Below are positions 36,501 through 48,500 of a stretch of 64,000 nt of DNA, piece by piece. Source of the DNA: Diphasiastrum complanatum. Lineage: Eukaryota; Streptophyta; Lycopodiopsida; Lycopodiales; Lycopodiaceae. A model generated the notes under the pieces. The model was not told where the DNA came from and made no database searches. It saw only the letters and a program-made list of their open reading frames with translations. A program made the position numbers and the translations under genes. The DNA is taken from contig CM055095.1 of the NCBI GenBank assembly GCA_029204225.1, forward strand, positions 35,117,078 through 35,181,077, written 5' to 3'. The first letter of the stretch is position 1. Every line of letters starts with the position of its first letter.

Positions 36501-39500
36501 GCGATCCAGATCTAATTCCTGATGAGGCCATGATTATGTGGGTTTTAGCAGGATTGCCAAAGAGTATCAGGCGTGAACTCAAACGTCGAGAACAGTATAT
36601 GACATTGCAGCAAGCAATGGATGATGCAATACGCGAAGAAGATGAGGAGTCAGATGATGAACCGCATATTGGAATGTTGCCTTATACAACAAGGCAGACT
36701 ACCACAACTTCTACAACTACTGCTTCTACCAATATCAATGCAACTGCTGAAATGATGATGGATGAGTTCAAGCTGTCCAACGCCCTACTATCCCATCACT
36801 TTTGTCAATTTTTTCATCAGATTTCCATCGTTTTTTCAGATTTAGTAGAGGCTGTTCAGCGCCCATCAAATTTCCATCGTTTTTCCAGATTTGGTAGAGG
36901 CTGGCCAGCGCCCTACTACCTTGTCACTTTCGTTGATTTTCTCCATCAATTTGCTACCCATTTCGTGGCTTGATTGGAGGATGTCCAGCGCCCTACTTCA
37001 TCACCATTCCATTTTTTTCAGGTTATGTGCGGATTTTGGTAGCTACTGCCCAGCGCCCTACTACCTTGCCATCTTCAAAGGATTCCTCCACCGATTTGCT
37101 GTCCATTTTGTTGATTGTTTGGAGGCTGTTCAGCGCCCTACTTCATCACCATTTTCAACAGTTTTTCCATCATGTTGTAGGACATTTGTGGATCTTACTA
37201 GCTCCTGCCCAGCACCCATTTTCAGCTTGGATCTTCAGGTCTCTCTCTCTCTTTAGCCTCCTATCCAAAAATCACCCAATTCCGTAATCGTTTGCTATTC
37301 CAAATTGCCAAAATCCTGCAGCCTGTTCATCGCTGCCCCAGCCCTTCCGACTTGTCACTTTCGCCTATTATTTTATCCATTTCCAGCCATCTTTCACAGT
37401 TTATCAAAAGGCTCTCCAGCGCCCGTCCTCAACCACATTTCACGGAATTCGGACTCCGTTTGATATTCCAATTTGCCATTTCCCTCCTGGCTATCCAGCG
37501 CATTTTTACAGCCTTCATTTTCACTTTTTCCATTTGCTGATTGCTGCATAGACTAATTTGAGGTGACGACAAGAGTCCGCTCCCTCAAGTTTTCGTCTAT
37601 TCCTTCCACTATCATTATGGCACATTCACCTACCCCGAGTGAAACTGTTCATGAAAACATATCCGATCAGTTTCGGCGCATGGATGAAACCCTTTCTGGC
37701 CTCGTTCTTCGCTTCGATACAGTTATGACCGGCTTTCTTACTATGCAGTCACATATTGATTCTTTACAGCCTCATGGTCCTGGAAAAGCTCCTGTCTTTC
37801 CTTCATTTGGGACTCCCCCTCCGTTTGGATTTCCATCTTCTTCTGCTAGTCAGCCTGGTGGTGGACCGTTCATTCCACCTAACCCACCTCCTGGTTTCTT
37901 TCCACGTCCCCCAGTTCCCGAGCCACACTTTGCTCGAGACTTTCGTGATAGGGTACAGCTTGCTACCTATTCCGGTTCCTCTGACGTGAACTTATTAGAG
38001 AATTGGTTTGCTAAGCTTGACACATATTTTCAGATCTACCCTAAGACTGATCCTTAGAAGATCCAGTTGGCTGCTTTACACTTAGATGGACGCGCCGCCA
38101 CGTGGTGGCGAGTTTATCGAGCTAATCCTGATCGAGAAGGGCTCCATATATGGCATACCTTTCACCGTGACCTCCGTCATGCTATGATTGATCCTCAGTG
38201 GCTCGACCGCCAACATGATACATTCCGTAGTCTCACTCAGACCGGTGACCTTGCTTTTTATACAGATCAGTTTATGGAGCTTTCTTATCTTTTCACAGAT
38301 CTACCGCCCACTGAGCTTATTTCTCGTTACATTGCTGGGCTTCGTGGTGCCTTACGTTACGATGTTTCTTCCTTCCGTCCTCCCACACTTGTTGAGGCGA
38401 TGTCTCTTGCCATGTTTTTACAGCACAAGTACTCTGACACCATTCCTTCCTGGTTCGGTGGTTGGTGCAGTATCTTCTCCATTGGTCTCTATATCTCCAT
38501 CTCTTGAGTCCGTTATGGCCGATGTTCCTACTGATTTCTATGGGGTTCTTCACGGGTCCACGTTTGATGGTTCCCTCGCTACTGGTGATCAGGTTGTATC
38601 TTCTTTCGCTTTACTCCATGGATCTTTGCTTGAGGTTTGTGAACCGCCTCATGATATTTCTACGGTTCCTTACATGATTCATGCGCCTTTGGCCCTTACC
38701 GTTACACATTTTCCATCCGAGGATATTTGCCAGATGGTCACTATTACTTATCTAGGGTATTTATATGCTGGGATCTTTCTAGATGAGTATACGGGCATCC
38801 TTCCGTCTCCTTGTGTTTCTACATATAGGTTTGCTGCAGTCCATGCCGATGCTATGGATATATGGCATTCCTGGTTTTTACGTATAGCTTGGTTTCCATT
38901 TGGACTTGTTGATTGGTGCTGGTTTTTCCATATTACTGATCGCCTATGGTGCGGATATCTCTATGATTATGCATGTGGCTCTCCATCTGTTCCTTGGATT
39001 GTTGCTCATTGTCAGGCTTGGCATATCCTGATGGCTTGGGTTATTGCCTCCGTTCCAGCTACTGTTTGTCTAGGTGATCTTCCGGTTCCTCGTCATTTCA
39101 GGTTGCTCCATATCGCTTGGTCTCCGATGCTGAGTTGCCACTTTGTTCTGGTTTTCCCAGACCATCAGAGTACCTTGAGAGAGTTCCTTCTCCTCTCTTG
39201 GATAGTTTTTGGGGATGTTGCCGCCATATACTTCAGTATTGCTCATATGTGCTTTGATACTCATTCCCAGCTACACGTCGATATTGATCCGATGCTTGGG
39301 GATCTTGTTTCTTGTTCCAGTGCATTTCTTCTATTCCTCACTTGTGCTCCTGGTGTGTACTTTGGGATTACACTTGCGGCCAGGTCCGATGGGTCATCCG
39401 ATTCTCCATCCGTTTTTGGTGTATCCTATGATGGATTGGTATGTCCATAGGAGGTCTTTCTGGATGAGTTTTTCGGCCACAGTTTTTCAGTTGAGGCCTC

Positions 39501-42500
39501 TACTATTTCTAGATTTGTTGCTATCGTTTTTATGCATCATGTCTTTTTAGATGGTGCGTTGATTTCTTGGACCTTTTGGAGCTTTTGGCATGCTGCTCTT
39601 CTCGTGATAGGGGCCTTGAAGGTACCATGTGCCATTGCTACTTCTCATTCATGGGCCTTATGGATACCTTGGGCTTTTGACCATGCTGGTGCACATTTCT
39701 CCATTTTAGCTATCCTTTGTCAGGATGATCTCTTTATGATCCATGTTTCCTGGCACATCGCTTGCTTTTCCATGCTATTACAGCAGCGTGCCTGTCATCC
39801 TGCTTATGTTCCTACTCCTTGGTGCTGGTCTTCTGATGCTGCTATCTTTTCTTGGGGCACCTATATCACTGAGTTTGCACATATGGTTGATGGTTATGTG
39901 TATGATGCGGCTATCCGCGATGAGTGTCCATCTCTTTTCCAGTTTCCTTATTGGCTTCCCGTTGCTGATGCAGTTCTACCTTCTCGAGCTTTTTGGATAC
40001 CTTAGTATGATGTCCCTATCTTTTGGGCTGATCCTCTACTATCTTGGGCATTACGGATACCTTGGCATTCCTGGTTGTGTTAGAATCGAAGAGATTCTCT
40101 AATCGGAGAAGACTAATCTTATTAGTACTCACACAAAACATCAACCACAAGCTGAAGAAGAAGAGATACTACAAGAAGCTATGCTTCATAAGCTGAAAAC
40201 TGAGATAACAATGGAGGTGGGCGCCCATCTACTCTTATAGAGGCTGTCCACAATGAAAAGCAAAAGCTATTCTACTACAATAGCAATTGAAATGCTAATT
40301 ATGAAGTCTTAACAATAGAAATCTATGCTAACTTGGTTAAAATAGATTTCTATACTATTCTAGCAAAATTGGTACTAACTTAGGTACCTATACTAAAAAT
40401 AGAAATAGGCCTTCTAGCACGCAGGCTGGCCTCTACAATTAACCATTAATTCTAACACCCCCCCTTAATGGATAATTGATTATCAATAACACCTAGGAGA
40501 GTCCTGAACTTCTCAAATTTTTCACGACCAAGTCCTTTTGTGAAGATATCTGCAACTTGATCATTGGTGTCACAATAGATCAACTCTACTTCACCGCTTT
40601 GTAACTTTTCTCGTATAAAATGCTGCTGAACTTCAATATGCTTTGACCTGCTATGAAATACTGGATTCTTTGCAAGCTGTATACAACTCTGATTGTCACA
40701 CCATAGAATTGTAGGTTCAACTTGTTCTATGTGAAGATCTTTTACAATCCTTCGTAACCAAATTGCTTCACAAGTTGCTGATGTAGTAGCCCTGTACTCT
40801 GCCTCTGTAGAAGATAAAGCAATTGTTGGTTGCTTTTTACTACTCCAAGATATAGTTCCTGTTCCAAGACTAAATGCATATCCTGTAGTCGATCTTCTAT
40901 CTTCTGCATTTGCCTATAAAGTGTTTCATTCACACTTTCAGAATTTTCCTCTTTTGTAAGCTTTACACTTGGATCATATGGTGTAGAAATGGACTTACAA
41001 TCAAGCATGTTAAACTTCTTGAGTAACTCTCTTGCATACTTTGCTTGTGATATGAAAAGACTTTCCTTTGATCTCCAAACTTCAATACCCAAACAATATT
41101 GTCTCTCTAAATCTTTCATATCAAACTCCTGTGAAAAATTGTTCTTTATCTTCTCTATTAGACTTATTTGACCCCGTGATAATAAGATCATCTACATAAA
41201 GAACAATAATGACTATGTCATCCAAATCTTTCATAATATAAAGCGTTGACTCTGACATGCTTCTATGAAAATTCTGCTTCAAAAAATAATTGTTGATACG
41301 TGTATACCATGCTCTAGGTGCTTGTTTCAACCCATATAATGCTTTCTTTAACTTGCAAACCAAGTGCTCTTTGCCTTCAACCTCATAACCCTGAGGTTGT
41401 TCCAGATAAACCTCTTCTTCAAGGTAACCGTTCAAGAAAGCACTCTTGACATCCATTTGCTGAATATCCCATCCAAAATGAGATGCAATTGCCAAAACAC
41501 TCCTCAAAGTATTCATTTTAGCAACCGGTGCGAAAGTATCTTCATAGTCAATCCCTTCTCTCTGAGCATATCCTTTGGCTACTAATCTGGCCTTATACTT
41601 ATCTATAGAACCATCAGACTTAAACTTGGTTCTATAAATCCACTTGCAACCAATTGGTTTCTTACCTACTGGAAGTTCAACAAGATCCCATGTCTCGTTT
41701 TTCATGATAGAACTGAACTCCTCATCCATAGCAGTTTTCCAAACTAGTTCTTTTGTAGCATCTTCATAAAATAAAGGATCCTCAGAATCCAACACTGAAG
41801 CCATAAACGCATAATGCGTTTCTTCACCATCTTCATGATAGTGTCCACTTGACCGTGTCAATCTCTTAGCTCCTTGTTGACTCGATTCTCCCTCATCCAA
41901 CATTTGACTATCTTTTATAGTCTCAAAATACCATCTTGGCAACTTCTTTGTAGGTGACATAGAAGGAGAATATGTATCAAATACCCTTGACCTTTCGGAC
42001 CTGTATCTTCCTGAACATCATCTATAATAGGAGTTTTTGATGAAGGAGAAAATACATCCTCCTCATGATCTTCTAGGGTAGAAGACTCACTTTCTTCAAA
42101 CACAACATCCCTGCTCATAATCACCTTCTTACTGGTAATATTATAAAGGCGATTTGCCTTCTCTTCCTCATCATAACCAAGGAATAAACACTTGATTGCC
42201 TTTGAATCAAGTTTTTGACAATTATCTTTAGGAATATGAGCATATGCTATACAATCAAAAACTCGTAGATGATCCACTTTAGGTTTTATACCTGTGAAAG
42301 CTTCTTCTGGAGTTCGATTTAGAACAGCTTTTGTAGGACTTCTGTTAAGCAAGTAAACTGCTGTACTAACTGCTTCGCCCCACAAATGATTCTTGAGGTT
42401 CTTACCTCATAGCATGCTTCAAGCACTCTCCACAATAGACCTGTTCTTTCTCTCGGCTACTCCATTATGCTGTGGTGTATCAGTTCAAGCAAATTGTCTC

Positions 42501-45500
42501 TTGATTCCATGTTCTTTGCAGAATTCCTGGAACTCTGTAGATATGAATTCACCTCCCTTATCTGAACGTAGAATCTTGATTTGCTTTCCTGTCTGCTTCT
42601 CAACAAGTGATTTGAACTGAGTAAAGAACTTAAAAGCTTGACTCTTATACTTAAGCAAGTATATCCATACCTTCCTGGAAAAATCATCCACAAATATCAT
42701 GAAGTAGGATGCTCCCCCTATAGACTCAGTCTGCATGGGACCGCATAAGTCTGTATGAACAAGCTCCAAGATTTACTTGGCTCTATATGCTCCATCCTTG
42801 GGAAACTACATACGATGATGCTTGCCCATAACACATCCTTCACAAATTTTTCCTGAAGGTACAATATTAGGTAATCCTATTACCATATTATTGTCTTTTA
42901 GAACCTGTAAGCTTTTATAGTTTAGATGTCCAAACCTTCCATGCCATATCCTGCTCTCCATACTATCAGAAGCTGCACAAACCTGATGATCCAATGTAGT
43001 TGCATCAAGTTTGTAAAGTCGACCTTCCAACAATCCTTTGACCACAACTTTGTAACCTTTGTTTTTGTCTTTGATGAGACACTTTTGATCGTCAAACTCA
43101 TAGTTTCTCCTATATTCCCTGAAGGGAAATGTACTCTCACTGTACCTCTACCTTTGATATCGTAAGAAGAATTGTCGCCAAGTTTGACATGTGAATTTAC
43201 ACCAGTGTCATCAAACTGTGTGAACCACTCACGATGTGGTGTCATATGTTGCATTGCTCCAGAATCAATATACCAACAATCTTCAGAGATCTCTGATGTT
43301 GAAGCTGAGAATAACTCATAGCATCCCACAGCTTCACTTTTGTCTTCGTCTTCAATGAAGTTGCCTGACTGCTTCTTCTTGTCCTGGATAGCCTTCTTTT
43401 TCCTGCACTCAAACGCAAAATGACCATACTTGCCACAAAAATTACAATTGCCATTTCTCTTTGGATTAGATTTGGAACTGTCTCCTTTTTCCGTATTGTC
43501 CTTCCCTTCCTGCTTCTGATCCTTTTTGCCTCCTTTCTTCTTGCCCTTCTTACCTTGATTCTTGGAAAAGAATCCCAGTTCCTTGCAATCTTCTCTAGAC
43601 ATCAGGTTTTGTCTTCGTGATTCCTCTTGAAGTAGCAAACCATTGAGCTCATCAAATGTCGGCGATCTCTCCCTCAAACTTAGTGTCATAACAAAGTTCT
43701 GATATTGTAATGGTAAGCTATTCAAAACAATTTGTACTAGAGTATTATCAAGTACAATTTCCCCTATAGAAGACAACTGATCTCTTAGATCCTTGGTAAT
43801 AAAATCCGTAATGGATTCTTCTGATTCCATTTTCAACGCATGAAGCTTATTGTTCAAGAACAACGCTCGAGACTTACTTACCGTTTCATATGTGTTCTTA
43901 AGGATGTCCCATGCATCCTTAGGCCCAATTGCATTCCTAATCAGCGGAATCACCTTATCCTTCACAGATAAGTTGATGATATGATGCGCACACTGCACCC
44001 GTTTCTCAAATGCCCTTTTATCTTGATCATTGAGACCGTGAGCCATCACCTCCTGTCCCATGACAATTGCCCAATAATCCTTGTCCTGAAGGATATTCTA
44101 AAGTTTGAACTTCCACAAGCTGTAGTTAGATCCATTTAACTTGCTTGACTCCGGAAGAACGAATTCCTTCAGACTCCCCATTTTTGTCGTTAAAAAATGA
44201 CGAGCTTTCCACTAAGAATGCAATAATTATTGACGGGTTGCACCGGATCAGACCTGTCCTGTTTGCTGCTGCCTCAGATCAGACCTGTCTGATCTCTTCT
44301 GCTCAGATGCTGCCTTCACCAGTTGCTGCCGCCCTCATAAGCTGCCTGCACCAGCTGTATCCTGCAAATATATGACCTGCAACAGATCTGCCGCCCTCTA
44401 GAGAACCTGCCCAGGTACTGCTGCCCTCAAGAAAAGCCTGCTCAGGTTCTACCGCCCTCAGAAAAAACCTGCTCTGGTTCTACCGCCCTCAGGAAAAGCC
44501 TGCTCAGGTTCTACCGCCCTCAGGTACTGCTGCCCGTAGATAAACTTGCACCAGCTGTGACCTTCACCAGATGTGGCCTAGCTGAAACCTCTGCTATGGA
44601 TGTTGTCTCCCTCAGATCTGCCTGTCCAGAAGCTATCTGCGCCAGATGTGACCTCCACCAGATACAACCTTCACCAAATAGCACCTCCACTAGATGCGAC
44701 CTCCACCAGTGAAACCTACAGCGTTGATCTTCTCCTTCCGTAGATCCCGATCTTAATAAGATTAGTCTACTCCGATTAGAGAATCTCTTCGATTCTAACA
44801 TGGTATCAGAGCTGAAGAAGAAGAGAGACTACAAGAAGCTATGCTTCATAAGCTGGAAACTGAGATAACAATGGAGGTGGGCGTCCATCTACTCTTATAG
44901 AGGCTGTCCACAATGAAAAGCAAAAGCTATTCTACTACAATAGCAATTGAAATGCTAATTATGAAGTCTTAACAATAGAAATCTATGCTAACTTGGTTAA
45001 AATAGATTTCTATACTATTCTAGCAAAATTGGTACTAACTTAGGTACCTATACTAAAAATAGAAATAGGCCTTCTAGCACGCAGGCTGGCCTCTACAATT
45101 AACCATTAATTCTAACAGGTTGCTGCTTGATCTTCTTCTAGTTCCTTGGCATTCCTTGTTGTTCCATATTGCTTGGTTTCAGATGACGCGGCCGAGATGT
45201 TCCCTTCGTCGCCATGATGTTGATCCTGAGCTGTTCCCTTTCTTACCAGTTGCCATTCACCAGGTTCGCCTTCACCATAGTCGATGCTGCCAGCAGATTT
45301 AGTTTTAGGACCAGTTGGATGGTCGTCCTTTTGAGGAGGCCACATGGGAGCCTATTGATGTCTTTTATCATACACCATCACTTGCGGATCAGGATCGTGC
45401 TCTTGCTGCACTTGTTGATTCCTCTACATCAGATGTTGCTCTAGTTGTTGATGCACCAGGGCTTGTTGTTGTTTGATCTAGTTTCTTTTCGGCAATTGGG

Positions 45501-48500
45501 TCTTTTTTTTGTGTTAGGGAGAGTTATGGACTTGGCTCATTACATTCGCCGCGTTCATTTACACTTACTTTACTTTATGCATAAGCAGGCCTTGGGCCCT
45601 TTTTATTCATTAGTGACACTTAGACTATATGGTTGGCCTTTGGCCTTATTATTCATTATTAGGCCATTTGGACATATGACTGGAGAGTGGGGGCCTTCTT
45701 GGAGGGCGCACTATTATCCTTCCCAGTTGGGCCCTAGCCACCGGAAGCTTTCTTTTAGGGCTTCCTCTTGGCTATAAGTAGGGAAACTGTGTCATTTGTT
45801 ATTCAGCTGATGATATTGATCTCTCTCTTTAGTCTCCTTAATCTCTCTCTTTCCTGCTTTCTAGGGCTAAGTCTTGCTTTTGTGCTGCTGTCATAGCGTA
45901 AGTCTTGCTTATGTGATGCTTTCATAGCTTAGCTCTAGATCAGTGGTGGCTCTATTCGTAACTTCTACAAAGCAAGCTTGTTATACTGGCATGCAGTCCT
46001 AAGCCCTGTATCATTTTATGAATAATGTGACCACTTTAATGAACTGTAAAAATGCAAGTACCTCAAATACTCACTTTCTAACAGGAAATGCTCACTTTTC
46101 AGAAAAACCTTAATGTCTCAACTTGGAGCCTTAATGACAAGATTTGAATATGTGAACCAACCTTTGCAAAAATAACGTGAAGCCAACCAAGAATATGAGG
46201 CACCGCTGCTACAACTAAGGCCTGCAAATGCAAAAGGGGAACATATTAAATATTAGTCACATCCTAACATCCCAAAATCCCACAAGTGAGGATGTTAGCA
46301 TTAAAAATCTCCACTAAACTTTGACATCAATAAGCCTCACCTCCAATCAGTTAAGTACTTTTATTATATGACCAAGTTGCTATACATATGCTACGATTAT
46401 CCAAGACTCATCCAAATTTGCCCAAACGAACTATAGCAAGATGTTGCCAACAACCTATTCCGTCTTAGCATTTGAAGTCTAGTTTCTAAGCACTTAAACT
46501 CAAAAAGAAACATGACATTCTTAATCTCTTTAACAAAGGCATGATACTCAATTAAAAGCTTCTCATAAGGAGCTCGTTGAGTTCCATGTCCCATGTTATT
46601 ATCTCTTTCGATAATCAATATTTGGGTATTTTTAGTTGACTGGCATTAGACATTTTAGTTTCGGCATGAAGAACTTGCAAACCTAAAACAATACAAACGA
46701 GACAATGTGGCATCATTTGAGTAGGTGACTACGATGGAAGGGTTATGTTTCAATTCAAAATGTAAGTTATAGCTTTTCGTTCAATTCAATAGTCGCTTAT
46801 CGACATCGTCATATTGTTAATCATTTGATAAACTTGATTATAATGCCTATTCGGTAAATTTGTAGTTATTTCAACATTTTTGTTTGTTGTTTTGGCCACA
46901 CCTTGGTTTCAAATCCCTTTTCTCACATAAAAGGGGTTGGTGACCACTTTCCAATAAAATCAAATCTTCATTTTTGTTCTACAATCTGAAAGGAATTGTT
47001 TTGAGCTAGAACCTTGCTCTTGGAAGACAAAAAATTTAATTTAATTTGGCTTCTAGCTTTTTCTACATTAGTTCGATTTGTTGGAATGTAAATGGAATTG
47101 CTTACATTACCATAGGTTACTTTGACCCAAAAGGTCGAGAGTTGTGTAACCATGGTCATTTATTATATTAGGCCTACTAAGTTAGTATAAAATTAACTTG
47201 GTAGGGACTCATGGGTCCACTAGGCCTAATTGTGACATTAAGTACCCCAACTTGACATATTGGAGGTACCTTATTCTTTCTATGTAACTTATAGAAAGTT
47301 GGATAGTCAATAGTCAAGTAGTTGGAAAGCCAATAGTCAAGTAGTTGGATAGCCAATAGTCATGAAGTTAGATAGTCATCTTGGACTATATATATGTGTG
47401 CATCCCATTTGTATGTGACACTTTTGTAAGCATTACTGACTATTCTCCTTGGCTGTCCACGAGTTTCTAGAAGAGGGTTTCTAGCCATCTCTCTCTTTCT
47501 TTTGAGAATGCTTTGTGTGATTGAATAGTTAAGATTCTGGATCCTTAGGCTTCTATTTCGTACACGATTTTCAAACTGGCTAAATGTTTAGATTACTCTT
47601 ATCAAATATTTGAAGAAGATATTGAGACTTATTTGATTTGAGTTCCATGTAGGGTGCTAGAAATCCTTGACTTTTCAATTTCCACACTTTTACTTTCATA
47701 CTTCAAGTACTTTGTGAAAATATTTGTAACATTGTGTTTCCTATAGTTAGCCGCTTTTGTTACATTTTCCAATTCTTCGTTTGGATCGCTAAAAGTTGAT
47801 ACTGAGGTTTCCAATCCTTCAAGTTTTTGGCACTTCATCTTATGTTGCTTCCTATATGGCCTTTTCTTTCGAGCATCATTATGGTCTTAGTCCTACAGAA
47901 TCTCATGATTATGGTTGGCCATCCTACGAGTAGACTTTATTTTCGACGCTTGACCATCATATATTTGTCTCTCCATGCATGTTTTCTTCTGTGTTGGTTA
48001 GCTTAAGCTCTATGCGACATTTCTAAGCCAGTTCCAAAAGTATATGAGGCACTCATGGCGTCTCCACGTAGCTTATGGTCTCTTTGCAACTCTTGATCCA
48101 TTGCTTTATATTGATTTATGGGGACGATTGTATCAAGTCTTGTTTTATATGTGGAGCTATTTATTGCTACTTGTAGTCTTTTGGTATTCATGGTCCATAC
48201 ATCTAGCTCGAGACTCACTTGCATGTTTTGAACAACTATTGTTGCAAATGCTTGGCACTTTGGATCTCTTGAAACACCTTCAATATGAATTTTGCTTCTA
48301 TAGAGACATATACTCATCCTAGTACACCATATTCCTATGTTAAAATTTTGGTTTGGCATATGTTTGGGAGTATTGTCACCTTTTATTGAATTGAAGTGGC
48401 ACTATTGGTCTTTACAACTCTCGTGTTATATTTGCACTTTCCCATGCTATTACGGTATATGTGGCAGCCTTCTTACGCATATGTGGGTTGATTCCATTTA

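Larger units (their letters stand above)
40073..45122 (-). mobile_element. Young Ty1/copia element with GGTTG target duplication
   Basis: The element spans 40078-45117, flanked by GGTTG on both sides (40073-40077 and 45118-45122). Removing it restores the module X frame. LTR ends are TGTTAGAAT...ATTCTAACA. Over about 300 comparable bases the two LTRs differ at about three positions, indicating a recent insertion. Order on the minus strand: 5' LTR, leader, gag, protease, integrase, RT, RNase H, polypurine tract ('cccccccttaat' complement at 40458), 3' LTR. It is disabled by six in-frame stops, two frame breaks and a deletion before RNase H. Confidence 0.93.

Noticed and set aside
40073-45122. 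An intact, active copia
   Set aside because: Despite very similar LTRs it has six stops, a frameshift after the YVDD motif, a deletion before RNase H and an inverted PBS.
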